A DNA stretch of 64,000 nucleotides from Hydrogenophaga sp. Root209 (GTDB lineage Bacteria; Pseudomonadota; Gammaproteobacteria; Burkholderiales; Burkholderiaceae_C). The stretch covers positions 135,182 through 199,181 of the forward strand of contig NZ_LMIE01000012.1 in assembly GCF_001428625.1 (NCBI RefSeq), given 5' to 3'. A program made the position numbers and the translations under genes. Of the stretch, positions 1 to 9,089 are shown piece by piece (positions within the stretch are counted from its first letter, which is position 1; each line of letters begins with the position of its first letter). The notes under the pieces are model-generated. The model did no database searches, was not told where the DNA came from, and was given only the letters and a program-made list of their open reading frames with translations.

Positions 1-1
1 C

Positions 2-829
2 CCCCTGGCGCGGCTGCGCCAGGACGTGGAAGCCCGCCCACCGCAGGATCTCACCCCGATGGACAGCGAGGGTGTGCCGGCCGAGGTGCTGCCGCTGGTG
101 GGTGCGATCAACCACCATATCGGGCGCAACCGCGAACAGGCCGAGGCGCGCCGGCGCTTCATCGACGACGCCTCGCACCAGCTGCGCACGCCGCTGACCA
201 CGCTGGCCACACAGGTGGCCTTTGCCCAACGCGAGGACGACCCTGCCGCGCTGCGCGAGGTGATGGACAACATCCGCCAGCAACTCGACGAAACCATCCG
301 CCAGACCAATCAGATGCTCTCACTGGCCAAGGCGGACAGCGCGGCGCCCGAACCCGAACTGCTGGACGCGGTGGTGCTGGCCGAAGACCTGATGCGCCGC
401 TGGTGGCCGATGGCACGCGAACAGGGGGTGGACCTGGGCCTGCAGGCGCCCATGGCCACGCTGCCCTTTCGCGGCGAGCCCGGCCTGCTGAAGGAAGCCT
501 TGTCCAACCTGCTGCACAACGCCATCCGCCACGGCGGTGCAGGCTGCCACGTGACGCTCGCGGTGGGCCACAGCGAGGACCGTGTGCGCTTCAGCGTGGT
601 CGACAACGGGCCTGGCCTGCCGCCCGACGAACTGGCGCGCGCCGGCGAGCGGTTCTTCCGCGGCCGCCAGGGCCCGTTGCCCGGCTCCGGCCTGGGGCTG
701 GCGATTGCGCGCACCGTGGCCCAGCGCCATGGTGGCGAGATGCGGGTGAGCGCCGGGCCCGAGGGGCGCGGGCTGGAGGTCACGATGGAGTTGGCGAGCG
801 CCGGCACCTCGGCGAGGGATCCGGGTTAA
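2..829 (+). CDS. TctE-like sensor histidine kinase, 3' part only
   Basis: The gene begins before the window; the frame is open from base 2. The visible part is the end of a HAMP-like linker, a HisKA dimerisation helix with the phospho-acceptor His in DASHQLRTPL, and a HATPase_c domain with the N box (LLHNAIRHG), DNGPGLP and GSGLGLAIA. It should autophosphorylate and pass phosphate to an OmpR-family regulator encoded upstream. It is followed 113 bases later by tctC-tctB-tctA, the usual order for a tctDE pair controlling a tricarboxylate carrier. The TctE assignment rests on this context; the sensor domain is outside the window. Confidence 0.9.
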   Translation, partial: PLARLRQDVEARPPQDLTPMDSEGVPAEVLPLVGAINHHIGRNREQAEARRRFIDDASHQLRTPLTTLATQVAFAQREDDPAALREVMDNIRQQLDETIRQTNQMLSLAKADSAAPEPELLDAVVLAEDLMRRWWPMAREQGVDLGLQAPMATLPFRGEPGLLKEALSNLLHNAIRHGGAGCHVTLAVGHSEDRVRFSVVDNGPGLPPDELARAGERFFRGRQGPLPGSGLGLAIARTVAQRHGGEMRVSAGPEGRGLEVTMELASAGTSARDPG

Positions 830-831
830 CC

Positions 832-886
832 CTGAAAAATCGGCCTCATCGCTGAAAGCGGCCTGAAAGTGAGCTTTTTCTACAGT
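832..886 (+). promoter_or_regulatory. Putative response-regulator boxes and -10 before tctC
   Basis: The hexamer CTGAAA occurs at 832-837, 852-857 and 863-868. The last two copies are 11 bases apart start to start, about one helical turn, which is how OmpR-family dimers usually bind tandem half-sites. A possible -10 (TACAGT) lies at 881-886, about 57 bases before the tctC start. The neighbouring kinase is of the type that works with such a regulator. The sites are inferred from spacing only. Confidence 0.4.
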
Positions 887-942
887 GCCCTCATCGCAAC
901 AGATCCGTTGCGAGCGTTTCACCCCCAAGAGGAGACACTTTC

Positions 943-1932
943 ATGAGCATCACATCCCGTCTGGTTGCTGTGGCCGTCTCGGCCAGCGCCGTCACCGCTT
1001 TCGCCGCCGGCGCTCTGGACAAGACCGAGTGCATCGCGCCGGCCAAGCCCGGCGGCGGCTTCGATCTCACCTGCAAGCTGGTGCAAAGCGCGCTGCAGGA
1101 GGGCAAGTTCATCGCCGACCCGATGCGCGTGACCTACATGCCCGGCGGCATTGGCGCCGTGGCTTACAACACCGTGATCGCCCAGAAGCCCGACGCGGCC
1201 AATGCCATCGTCGCGTTCTCGGGCGGTTCGTTGTTGAATCTGGCCCAGGGCAAGTTCGGCCGCTACACCGAGAACGACGTGCGCTGGCTCGCCGCCATCG
1301 GCACCGACTACGGCGCCGTGGTGGTGGCCGAGAACTCACCCTTCAAGTCGCTCAAGGATGTGATGGCCGCCATCAAGGCAGACCCCACCAAGGTGGTGCT
1401 GGGCGCCGGAGGCACCGTGGGCAGCCAGGACTGGATGAAGGCTGCACTGACCGCGCGCGCCGCCGGCGTGAACCCCAAGACCATGCGCTACGTGGCCTTT
1501 GAAGGCGGCGGTGAAGCACTGACCGCGCTGCAGGGCGGTCACATCCACGTGTTCACCGGCGACGCGGCCGAGGCAGGACAGCAGATCAAGGCCGGCGCCA
1601 AGGTCCGCATCCTGGCGGTGATGAACGACAAGCGCCTCACTGGCGACATGGCCAGCATCCCGACCGCCGCCGAGCAGGGTTATGACGTGGAATGGCCCAT
1701 CGTGCGCGGCTTCTACCTCGGCCCCAAGGTCAGCGACGCCGACTACAAACTCTGGGCCGACACCTTCACCAAGCTGATGGCCACGCCCGCCTACGACAAG
1801 CTGCGCAGCGAGCGCGGCCTGTTCCCCCTGGCCCTGACTGGCGCGCCGCTGGACGCCTACGTCAAGAAGCAGGTGGCCGGCTACCGCAAGCTGGCCGAAG
1901 AGTTCGGCCTGAACGTCGTGCCCGCCAAGTGA
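943..1932 (+). CDS. tctC: TTT transporter periplasmic binding protein TctC (Bug family)
   Basis: Periplasmic solute-binding component of a tripartite tricarboxylate transporter, handing substrate to the TctA/TctB membrane pair. The 329-residue length fits the family (PF03401). Residues 1-22 form a Sec signal peptide. The mature start has the TctC-like ECIAPAKPGGGFDLTC segment, with the glycine-rich loop that contacts the carboxylate ligand, and MPGGIGAVAYN follows near residue 66. The AGGAG at 931-935 supports the ATG at 943. The TctC-like cysteine pair suggests a citrate or tricarboxylate ligand rather than a generic Bug ligand, but specificity cannot be read from sequence. Confidence 0.9.
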   Translation: MSITSRLVAVAVSASAVTAFAAGALDKTECIAPAKPGGGFDLTCKLVQSALQEGKFIADPMRVTYMPGGIGAVAYNTVIAQKPDAANAIVAFSGGSLLNLAQGKFGRYTENDVRWLAAIGTDYGAVVVAENSPFKSLKDVMAAIKADPTKVVLGAGGTVGSQDWMKAALTARAAGVNPKTMRYVAFEGGGEALTALQGGHIHVFTGDAAEAGQQIKAGAKVRILAVMNDKRLTGDMASIPTAAEQGYDVEWPIVRGFYLGPKVSDADYKLWADTFTKLMATPAYDKLRSERGLFPLALTGAPLDAYVKKQVAGYRKLAEEFGLNVVPAK

Positions 1933-2011
1933 TACCCGCAGGGCCACGGCCCTGCTTCGCGGCGCCACCCCTGCGGTGGCTCGCCTCCCGCTTTCTCACC
2001 GGAGTCTCCCC

Positions 2012-2458
2012 ATGAGTGACCGCGTTCTCGGCGTGGTGTGTGTTGTCGCGTCCGCCGCCATGGCCTGGGCCGCGCAAGACTACGCCGCCGCCATCTCTTA
2101 CGAACCTGTCGGCCCGCGCGCTTTCCCGTTGCTGCTGGCGTGTGGTCTGGGCCTCTCGGGCCTCTGGCTGGTGCTGCGCCCCAGCGCAGGCGCCGAAGCC
2201 TTCCACGGTGTTCCATGGAAGTCCACGGCTCTGTGCGCGGCCGCCGTGCTGGCCTACGCGCTGCTGTTTCAGTGGCTGGGCTTCCCGCTGGCCACGGCCC
2301 TGATGGCCGTGCCGGTGGGCATGGCGTTTGGCGGCAGCTGGAAACAGTCGCTCGCCGGAGGCACTGCACTGGGCCTGGTGCTGTTCCTGCTGTTTGACAA
2401 GCTGCTGGATGTGGTGCTGCCGACCGGCCCGCTGGCCGCGCTGCTCGGAGGAAACTGA
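2012..2458 (+). CDS. tctB: TTT transporter small membrane subunit TctB
   Basis: A 148-residue membrane protein with about four hydrophobic helices, the normal size and topology for TctB. It is the least conserved part of the TTT carrier and pairs with TctA in the inner membrane. The ATG at 2012 follows a GGAGTC ribosome site at 2001; an upstream in-frame start at 1976 would add a non-hydrophobic leader and is less likely. It lies between tctC and tctA, and its stop is one base from the tctA start, so translation is probably coupled. Confidence 0.88.
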   Translation: MSDRVLGVVCVVASAAMAWAAQDYAAAISYEPVGPRAFPLLLACGLGLSGLWLVLRPSAGAEAFHGVPWKSTALCAAAVLAYALLFQWLGFPLATALMAVPVGMAFGGSWKQSLAGGTALGLVLFLLFDKLLDVVLPTGPLAALLGGN

Positions 2459-2459
2459 C

Positions 2460-3968
2460 ATGGACGTCCTGCAACACCTGGTCATGGGCTTTGGCGTGGC
2501 GCTGAGCCCGACCAACCTGCTCATCGCCGCGCTGGGCTGTTTCATCGGCACCATCGTCGGCCTGCTGCCCGGCCTGGGCCCGATCAACGGCGTGGCCATC
2601 CTGATGCCGCTGGCCTTTGCCATGAAGCTGCCGCCGGAAAGCTCGCTCATCCTGCTGGCGGCTGTGTACATCGGCTGCGAATACGGCGGGCGCATCTCGT
2701 CCATCCTGCTCAACGTGCCGGGCGACGCGGGCGCCATCATGACCGCGCTGGACGGCTACCCGATGGCACGCAACGGCCAGGGCGGCGTGGCACTGTCCAT
2801 TTCGGCCTGGAGCTCTTTCGTGGGCTCGCTGGTGGCCACCATCGGCATCGTGCTGTTCGCGCCACTGCTGGCCCGCTGGGCGCTCTCGTTCGGCCCGGCC
2901 GAGTACTTCGCGCTCATGTGTTTTGCCTTCGCCTGCATCGCTGGCCTCATGGGCGACGCGCCGGTCAAGGCCGGTCTGGCGGCCCTCATCGGCCTTTCGA
3001 TGGCCTGCGTGGGCCTGGACTCCAATTCCGGCGTGTACCGCTTCACCGGCGGTGACGTTCATCTGTCTGACGGCATTCAGTTCGTGGTGGTGGTGATCGG
3101 CGTGTTCTCGATCAGCGAACTGCTGCTGATGCTGCAGCAACACCACAGCAGCACCGGCATGGTCACCCAGACCGGTCGCATGCTCTTCAACTGGAAGGAA
3201 CTCAAGTCCACCTGGTGGGGCACGCTGCGCTCCAGCGTGGTCGGTTTTGCGGTGGGCGTGCTGCCCGGCGCGGGCGCCACCATCGCCAGCGCCATGACCT
3301 ACTCCATGGAAAAGAGCCTGACCGACAAGGAAGGCACGTTCGGCAAGGGCGACATCCGCGGCGTGGCCGCGCCCGAAGCGGCCAACAACTCGGCCGCCAC
3401 CGGTTCCTTCGTGCCCATGCTCACGCTGGGTGTGCCCGGCTCGGGCACCACGGCGGTGATGGTGGGCGCGCTCTCGCTCTACAACATCACGCCCGGCCCG
3501 GCCCTGTTCACGCAGCAGCCCGATCTGGTGTGGGGCCTGATCGCCTCGCTGTTCGTGGCCAACGTGATCCTGCTGGTGCTCAACATCCCCCTGGTGGGCG
3601 TGTTCACCAAGGTGCTGAGCGTGCCCAACTGGCTGCAGGTGCCCGGCATCGTGGCCGTCAGCAGCGTGGGCGTTTACGCGGTGCACGCCACCACGTTCGA
3701 CCTGGTCCTGATGACCGGCCTGGGCTTCGCGGCCTACCTGTTGCGCAAGCAGGGCATCCCCATGGCGCCGCTGATCCTGGGCTTTGTGCTGGGCGACATG
3801 ATGGAGCAGAACCTGCGCCGCGCGCTGTCCATCAGCAACGGCGACGCGGCCATCCTGGTGGCCAGCCCGATCTCGATCGGTTTGTGGGCCGCTGCCGCGC
3901 TGATGCTGCTGGTGCCGCTGGCCACGCGCCTGCTGGCCGCCTTCAAGCCCAGGGTTGTGTGCGCCTGA
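2460..3968 (+). CDS. tctA: TTT transporter large membrane subunit TctA
   Basis: The transport subunit, 502 residues with about twelve membrane segments, as is normal for TctA (PF01970). Family signatures include [18 protein letters not shown] near residue 36 and a second, inverted-repeat-like glycine/proline segment [19 protein letters not shown] near residue 266. It imports the ligand delivered by TctC using an ion gradient. The ATG at 2460 follows GGAGGAAAC inside tctB. The next gene is convergent with only 25 bases between, so this ends the operon. Confidence 0.92.
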   Translation: MDVLQHLVMGFGVALSPTNLLIAALGCFIGTIVGLLPGLGPINGVAILMPLAFAMKLPPESSLILLAAVYIGCEYGGRISSILLNVPGDAGAIMTALDGYPMARNGQGGVALSISAWSSFVGSLVATIGIVLFAPLLARWALSFGPAEYFALMCFAFACIAGLMGDAPVKAGLAALIGLSMACVGLDSNSGVYRFTGGDVHLSDGIQFVVVVIGVFSISELLLMLQQHHSSTGMVTQTGRMLFNWKELKSTWWGTLRSSVVGFAVGVLPGAGATIASAMTYSMEKSLTDKEGTFGKGDIRGVAAPEAANNSAATGSFVPMLTLGVPGSGTTAVMVGALSLYNITPGPALFTQQPDLVWGLIASLFVANVILLVLNIPLVGVFTKVLSVPNWLQVPGIVAVSSVGVYAVHATTFDLVLMTGLGFAAYLLRKQGIPMAPLILGFVLGDMMEQNLRRALSISNGDAAILVASPISIGLWAAAALMLLVPLATRLLAAFKPRVVCA

Positions 3969-3993
3969 TCGCGATCGGCTTCTGCACGCCCCC

Positions 3994-4791
3994 TCAGAAC
4001 GTGCCCGGGTAAGCCCCTCCATCGGCCAGCACGTTCTGGCCATTGATGTAGCCAGCGTGCACGCTGCAGAGGAATGCGCAGATGGCGCCGAATTCCTCCG
4101 AGGTACCAAAGCGCTTGGCCGGGATGTTCTTGCGTCGCGCATCGGCGATCGCGTCCACCGACTGACCGGTTTTTTCGGCGGCACCGGCCAGCGTGGTCTT
4201 GAGACGGTCGGTGTCAAAGGCTCCGGGCAGCAGGTTGTTGACCGTCACGCCCTGCGCTGCCAGCGGGCTGCGCGCCACGCCGGCAACGAAGCCGGTGAGG
4301 CCGCTGCGCGCCCCGTTGGACAGGCCCAGGATGTCGATCGGCGCCTTCACCGCACCCGAGGTGATGTTGATGATGCGACCGAAGCCGCGCTGCGCCATGC
4401 CGTCCACCGTGGCCTTGATGAGCTCGATGGGCGTGAGCATGTTGGCGTCAAGCGCCTTGATCCACACGTCGCGGTCCCAGGCTCGGAAGTCGCCCGGCGG
4501 CGGACCACCCGCGTTGTTGACCACGATGTCGAAGGCCGCGCCGGGACCGCCCGGCACCGACAGCGCGGCCACACGGCCCTCGGGCGTGGTGATGTCGGCG
4601 GCCACCGTCAGCACCGTCACGCCCGCAGCCTCGGCCCGCAGTGCCTGCGCGGCGGCGTCCAGGTCACGCGCACCGCGCGCCACCAGCACCACGTTCACAC
4701 CCTCGGCGGCCAACGCCTGCGCGCAGCCCAGCCCCAGTCCCTTGCTCGCACCACACACCAGCGCCCATTTGCCCTTGATACCCAGATCCAT
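3994..4791 (-). CDS. SDR-family oxidoreductase lacking the usual YxxxK
   Basis: A 265-residue short-chain dehydrogenase/reductase-like protein. The nucleotide-binding GASKGLGLG motif (residues 14-22), NNAG, and the active-site-region serine in INITSG are present. Where the catalytic Tyr-x-x-x-Lys should be, the protein reads LGLSNGARSGL, so the canonical tyrosine and lysine appear to be missing. The start at 4791 is supported by AGGAG just upstream; a longer open frame to 4818 adds a leader with no family match. The EamA exporter gene is 23 bases upstream on the same strand. The substrate is unknown. Confidence 0.85.
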   Translation of the reverse strand: MDLGIKGKWALVCGASKGLGLGCAQALAAEGVNVVLVARGARDLDAAAQALRAEAAGVTVLTVAADITTPEGRVAALSVPGGPGAAFDIVVNNAGGPPPGDFRAWDRDVWIKALDANMLTPIELIKATVDGMAQRGFGRIINITSGAVKAPIDILGLSNGARSGLTGFVAGVARSPLAAQGVTVNNLLPGAFDTDRLKTTLAGAAEKTGQSVDAIADARRKNIPAKRFGTSEEFGAICAFLCSVHAGYINGQNVLADGGAYPGTF

Positions 4792-4814
4792 GAAAAGTCT
4801 CCTGAAAAAATCGA

Positions 4815-5732
4815 TCAACTGGCACGGCCGAAGCGCGTCACCAGAAACACACCGGAGAGCACGAGCACCGTGCCCACCACGATCCAGCCGTTGAACGGCT
4901 CACCGAGAATCACCACGCCCATGACGATGGTCGACATCGGGCCCACCATGCCGGTCTGCGCCGCCAGGCCCGAGCCGATGCGCTCGATGGCCATCATCAC
5001 CATGAGCACGGGCGCGAAGGTGCACAGCGTGGCGTTGAGCACCGAGAGCCAGATCACCTCGGGCGCCACCAGTGCCGCGCTCATGGGGCGCAACAACGCG
5101 AACTGAGCCAGGCACAACACACAGGCCACGCTGGAGGCCAGCCCCACCAGCCGCATGGAGCCCAGCCGCCGCACCAGCTCGCCGCTGTAAACGAGGTAGA
5201 TGGCGTAGCTCACTGCGCTGCCGAACACCAGCAGAGCACCCAGCAGCGCGTTGGGTCCCTGCAGACCGGCCTCGTGGCCAAACACCAGCAGCACGCCGCC
5301 GTAGCTCACGGCCATGGCGAGTGCCTGCAGTCGCGTGATGCGACGCTTGTAGATCACCCAGCCCAGCACCAGCACCAGCGTTGGATTGAGGTAGAGGATG
5401 AGTCTCTCCAGGCTGGCGCTGACGTACTGCAGGCCCCAGAAATCCAGGAAGCTGGCGAGGTAATAGCCGGTGAAGCCCAGGCCCAGGATGCCCATCCAGT
5501 CCCGGCGGGTGAGCGGCGCCTTCGCTCCACCTCCTTGCCGGTAGGAGGCCCACCAGGCCAGCGCCAGAAACAGCGGCAGCGCAAACAGCATGCGGTACAT
5601 GATCAGCGTGACCGCGTCCACACCATGGCGGTAGGCAAGCTTCACGATGATGGCCTTGCCGCTGAAGGCAACGGAGCCTGCGCCCGCGAGCAGCAATCCG
5701 GTGGCGAGATGAGGTGTGGGGGCGGCGCGCAT
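4815..5732 (-). CDS. EamA/DMT-family transporter
   Basis: Inner-membrane protein of about 305 residues with roughly ten hydrophobic helices arranged as two EamA repeats, the standard drug/metabolite transporter architecture. Members export amino acids, nucleosides or other small metabolites; nothing here fixes the substrate. The start at 5732 was chosen because the longer frame to 5786 begins with a non-conserved arginine-rich leader. The ribosome site is weak for either start. It is probably co-transcribed with the SDR gene downstream. Confidence 0.85.
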   Translation of the reverse strand: MRAAPTPHLATGLLLAGAGSVAFSGKAIIVKLAYRHGVDAVTLIMYRMLFALPLFLALAWWASYRQGGGAKAPLTRRDWMGILGLGFTGYYLASFLDFWGLQYVSASLERLILYLNPTLVLVLGWVIYKRRITRLQALAMAVSYGGVLLVFGHEAGLQGPNALLGALLVFGSAVSYAIYLVYSGELVRRLGSMRLVGLASSVACVLCLAQFALLRPMSAALVAPEVIWLSVLNATLCTFAPVLMVMMAIERIGSGLAAQTGMVGPMSTIVMGVVILGEPFNGWIVVGTVLVLSGVFLVTRFGRAS

Positions 5733-5940
5733 CGATCGATTATCGGCAACGCGCGATAACGGACGCCAAGGCGGGGTATGTCTCATGCCGATCCCCCAGG
5801 CGTTCCTGTCGCATGCATGACTTCACCTTGATGAAGCCCTGCGCGATCACCCCGCACGCCAGCAAGTCCCTAACCTGTGCCACAGCCAGCTCCGCACCCA
5901 GCCTGCGGTTGCTCCGAACACGCCTCACAGGATTTGCCAC

Positions 5941-6333
5941 ATGCCATCTTCCCCACGTCCCGCGCCGCTCCTCGAACACGTCGACACCTTGCTGAAAGCC
6001 TTGACCGATTCGCGCCGCGGTTCGACCGTGCTGCGCGTGAACGACACCCGCGTGTTGCTACGCCCCCGCGACAACGAGCCCAAGCTGGTGATGCAGGCCC
6101 ACATCTGCGCCCTGCCGCGCCACAGTGGCCCGCGCGCGTCGCTGTGCGAGGCCTTGTTGATGGGCAACACCAGACTCGGAGACAGCGACCGCCTGGGCAT
6201 CGAACCCACCGAGAACGCGGCGGTGTACCAGCGCGTGGTGGACATCGAGCTCGATGCCGACGCGCTGGGTCAGGAGGTGTGGGACCTGATCGATGCCGCC
6301 GAGCAGTTCAGGCACGGACTCGGGCGGGACTGA
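5941..6333 (+). CDS. Hypothetical protein, possible CesT-like chaperone fold
   Basis: A 130-residue soluble protein with no signal peptide or membrane segment. I do not recognise a firm family. The second half, with an ALLMGNTRLGDSDRLGIEP block followed by an acidic strand and the helix ALGQEVWDLIDAAEQFRHGL, resembles the layout of CesT-type secretion chaperones, which are small alpha/beta dimers. No type III secretion genes are nearby, so that resemblance may be only structural. It stands alone between divergent and convergent neighbours, with a 208-base gap upstream in which I see no clear promoter. Confidence 0.6.
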   Translation: MPSSPRPAPLLEHVDTLLKALTDSRRGSTVLRVNDTRVLLRPRDNEPKLVMQAHICALPRHSGPRASLCEALLMGNTRLGDSDRLGIEPTENAAVYQRVVDIELDADALGQEVWDLIDAAEQFRHGLGRD

Positions 6334-6348
6334 TGCCCACTGCGGGCC

Positions 6349-8160
6349 TCACTGCACCGGTGGCGTGCAGGCCAGCACCTCGTCCATGGTGGTCAGGCCC
6401 TCGGCCACGCGCATGGCACCGGCCAGGCGCAGCGGGCGCATGCCGTCGGCCACGGCCTGCTTGCGCAGCGCATCCAGGCGCGGCTCGCGGCTGACCTTGT
6501 CCTTGAACGATTCGGTGACCGTGAGCAGCTCGTACAGGCCCATGCGCCCGCGAAACCCGGTCATGCGGCAATCCACACAACCCACGGGCTGGTAGGGCCG
6601 GTAGCTGCCACTGATCTGCCAGGGCTTGACCAACTCGGCCAGCGACTCGCGTGATGCAGCGGCCTGGGTCTTGTCCTGCTGCGTTCTGCAGGCCAGGCAC
6701 AGTGTGCGCACCAGGCGCTGCGCGAGCACGCCGAGCACCGTGGCGTTGATGAGGTAGGGCGGAATGCCCAGCTCCATCAGCCGCATGATGGCCGAGGGCG
6801 CGTCGTTGGTGTGCAGCGTGGTGAACACCAGGTGGCCGGTGAGCGCGGCCTGCACCGCCATCTCGGCGGTGGCGAGATCGCGCACCTCGCCCACCATGAT
6901 GATGTCCGGGTCCTGCCGCATGAGGGCGCGCAGGCCCTGCGCGAAGTCCAGGTCCAGGTGGGCCTGCACCTGCGTCTGGTTGAAGGCCGGCTCGATCATC
7001 TCGATCGGGTCCTCCACCGTGCTCACATTCACCTCTTCGGTGGCCAGGCGCTTGAGCGTGGCGTAGAGCGTGGTGGTCTTGCCCGAGCCGGTGGGACCGG
7101 TCACCAGCACGATGCCGTGCGGGTGTTTGGTGAGCGCCTCCCAGCGCTGCGCGTCGTGGGCGGCGAAGCCCAAGGCACTGAGGTCCTTCACCGTCGACTC
7201 GGGGTCGAAGATGCGCATGACGAGTTTTTCACCAAACGCGGTGGGCAGCGTGGACAGGCGCATCTCCACCTCTTCACCGCGCGCGCCCGCCACGCCGGGG
7301 CGCAGCGTCTTGATGCGGCCGTCCTGCGGGCGCCGGCGCTCCACCACGTCCATGCGCCCGAGCAACTTGATGCGCGCGGTCATGGCGGTGAGCACACCGA
7401 TGGGCATCTGGTAGACCGGGTGCAGCACGCCATCGATGCGAAAGCGGATCACGCCCTGCTCGCGCCGCGGCTCCAGGTGGATGTCGCTGGCGCGCTGGTC
7501 GAAGGCGTACTGCCACAACCAGTCGACCACCTGCACCACGCCCTGGTCGTTGGCGTCGAGCTGCTTGTTGGCCTTGCCCAGCTCCACCAGTTGCTCGAAG
7601 CTGCCAAAGCCGTTCTGGCCACCACTCTTGCTGGCTGCGCGCACCGACTTGGCGAGCGCGAAGAACTCGGCGGTGAAACTGCTGATGGCCTGCGGGCTGG
7701 CGAGCACCAGGCGCACATTCTTGCGCGTCTGGCGCTGCACCTCGGGCACCCAGTCGCGGATGTACGGTTCGGCCGTGGCCACCACCACCTCGGTGGGGCT
7801 CACCTGCACCGGCAGCACCTTGTGGCGCTCGGCGTAGGCCGCGCTCATCACGTCGGCCACCTTGCCCACGTCCACCTTGAGCGGATCGATGCGCATGTAA
7901 TCCAACCCGCTGCGCTGGGCCAGCCACTGCGTGAGCAGCTCCACATCGAGCACATGGCTGTCGGCCTTGCGCGCCATGCCCACCACCGACAGGCGTTGCA
8001 GCGGATGCTGCGCGCTGTGCGCCGAAGCGCAGCGCGCCACGGTGCGCTCGGCCTCGGCGCTGGAGATCACACCGTCATCCTGCAGCCACTGCACCAGCGT
8101 GCGCCAGTCCAGAGGGCCGGTGTGGTCTGTTGCAGCAGGGGATCTGGTGGTTTGTTTCAT
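6349..8160 (-). CDS. GspE/PilB-family secretion or pilus ATPase
   Basis: A 603-residue hexameric ATPase of the type II secretion/type IV pilus class. An N-terminal GspE-like domain is followed by the core: Walker A GPTGSGKTTTL near residue 353, an Asp box, Walker B, a His box, and a C-terminal zinc site formed by CLAC near 485 and CVDC near 530. It would power assembly of a pseudopilus or pilus from the cytoplasmic side. No secretin, pilin or platform gene is in the window, so the partner machine is encoded elsewhere. The start at 8160 avoids a five-residue extension. The spermidine-synthase-like gene ends seven bases upstream. Confidence 0.88.
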   Translation of the reverse strand: MKQTTRSPAATDHTGPLDWRTLVQWLQDDGVISSAEAERTVARCASAHSAQHPLQRLSVVGMARKADSHVLDVELLTQWLAQRSGLDYMRIDPLKVDVGKVADVMSAAYAERHKVLPVQVSPTEVVVATAEPYIRDWVPEVQRQTRKNVRLVLASPQAISSFTAEFFALAKSVRAASKSGGQNGFGSFEQLVELGKANKQLDANDQGVVQVVDWLWQYAFDQRASDIHLEPRREQGVIRFRIDGVLHPVYQMPIGVLTAMTARIKLLGRMDVVERRRPQDGRIKTLRPGVAGARGEEVEMRLSTLPTAFGEKLVMRIFDPESTVKDLSALGFAAHDAQRWEALTKHPHGIVLVTGPTGSGKTTTLYATLKRLATEEVNVSTVEDPIEMIEPAFNQTQVQAHLDLDFAQGLRALMRQDPDIIMVGEVRDLATAEMAVQAALTGHLVFTTLHTNDAPSAIMRLMELGIPPYLINATVLGVLAQRLVRTLCLACRTQQDKTQAAASRESLAELVKPWQISGSYRPYQPVGCVDCRMTGFRGRMGLYELLTVTESFKDKVSREPRLDALRKQAVADGMRPLRLAGAMRVAEGLTTMDEVLACTPPVQ

Positions 8161-8167
8161 AGGCGTT

Positions 8168-8950
8168 TCAGGCAACGGGTTTGAACAGCTTCAACCACTT
8201 GACCGCAGGCAGACCCCAGCGTTCCTGCACAAGCTCGGCCCGCGCCAGCAGCTGCATGCGGGTGGGCCGGTGCGGCGTGCGCTGGGCCAGCACCACGGTG
8301 TTGCCTTCGCGCGTGGGCTTGAAGGCCCACACGGCGTCGTCGCCGAAGGCGGCGCACAGGCTTTGCAGCGAGCGCTCGTAGCTGGCGTCGCGCCCGAACA
8401 GGTTGACCGTGAGGCAGCCTTCGTCGGTGAGGGCGTTGCGGCAGTCGGCGTAGAAGTCCGGGCTGTCGAGCACGGGTGCGGCGGCCTCGTGGTCGTACAG
8501 GTCCACCTGCAGCGCGTCGTAGGCGCCCAGGTGGTCGGCCCGGCGAATCTCCTCACCCGCATCGGCCAGCACCACGCGCAGCCTGGGCCCATCGGCGGGC
8601 AGCTTGAACCAGTTGCGACACACCACCACCACCTGCGGGTTGATCTCGATGGCGGTGGTGTCCATGCGCAGCTTCTTGAAGCAGAACTTGGTGAGCGCGG
8701 CCGACCCCAGGCCGAGCTGCAGGGCGCGGCGTTTGCTCACCGAATCGGGTTCCACGAACAGCAGCCAGGCCATCATGCGCTGGACGTAGTCGAGCTCGAT
8801 GTCGAACGGTGCGTCCAGCAGCATGGAGCCCTGGATCCACTCGGTGCCCAGGTGCAGAAAGCGCACCTCGCTGTCTTCGGAGATGGTCACCTCGGGCAAG
8901 GTCTGCACCGTGCTTCGCTTGCGTGCGGCGGCGTTGGCGCCGGCCTTCAT
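8168..8950 (-). CDS. Spermidine synthase-like methyltransferase-fold protein
   Basis: A 260-residue protein of the spermine/spermidine synthase superfamily. The Rossmann-like binding loop ALQLGLGSAALTKF (near residue 75), the acidic end of strand two (TAIEINPQVV) and the later QVDLYDHEAAAP segment match the nucleoside-binding core. Polyamine synthases need conserved acidic residues in the donor-amine pocket (DAD/DYS-type loops); these are not evident, so it may be an uncharacterised relative rather than a true SpeE. It lies directly upstream of the GspE-like gene on the same strand and is probably co-transcribed with it. Confidence 0.75.
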   Translation of the reverse strand: MKAGANAAARKRSTVQTLPEVTISEDSEVRFLHLGTEWIQGSMLLDAPFDIELDYVQRMMAWLLFVEPDSVSKRRALQLGLGSAALTKFCFKKLRMDTTAIEINPQVVVVCRNWFKLPADGPRLRVVLADAGEEIRRADHLGAYDALQVDLYDHEAAAPVLDSPDFYADCRNALTDEGCLTVNLFGRDASYERSLQSLCAAFGDDAVWAFKPTREGNTVVLAQRTPHRPTRMQLLARAELVQERWGLPAVKWLKLFKPVA

Positions 8951-9089
8951 GCGGCAACCCCGTCAGCGCAATGGCATGGCCTGGAGCACAATGCCTCCGC
9001 CACGGGGGGCAGGGTATCGAAGGGATTCGGTTCCCCGAGCGGGTGATGTGGGTGCTGCATCTTTGTATCTAACCTGAGGAGGAACGATT

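Noticed and set aside
1881-4217. Very long open frame on the minus strand opposite tctBA (778 codons)
   Set aside because: It is the antisense of TTT transporter genes with clear homology. The composition (His/Gln/Arg/Gly rich) is typical of a GC-rich shadow frame.
5714-5995. 93-codon frame in the gap before the 130-residue unknown gene
   Set aside because: It overlaps both neighbours out of frame and has Ser/Arg-rich, non-conserved composition.
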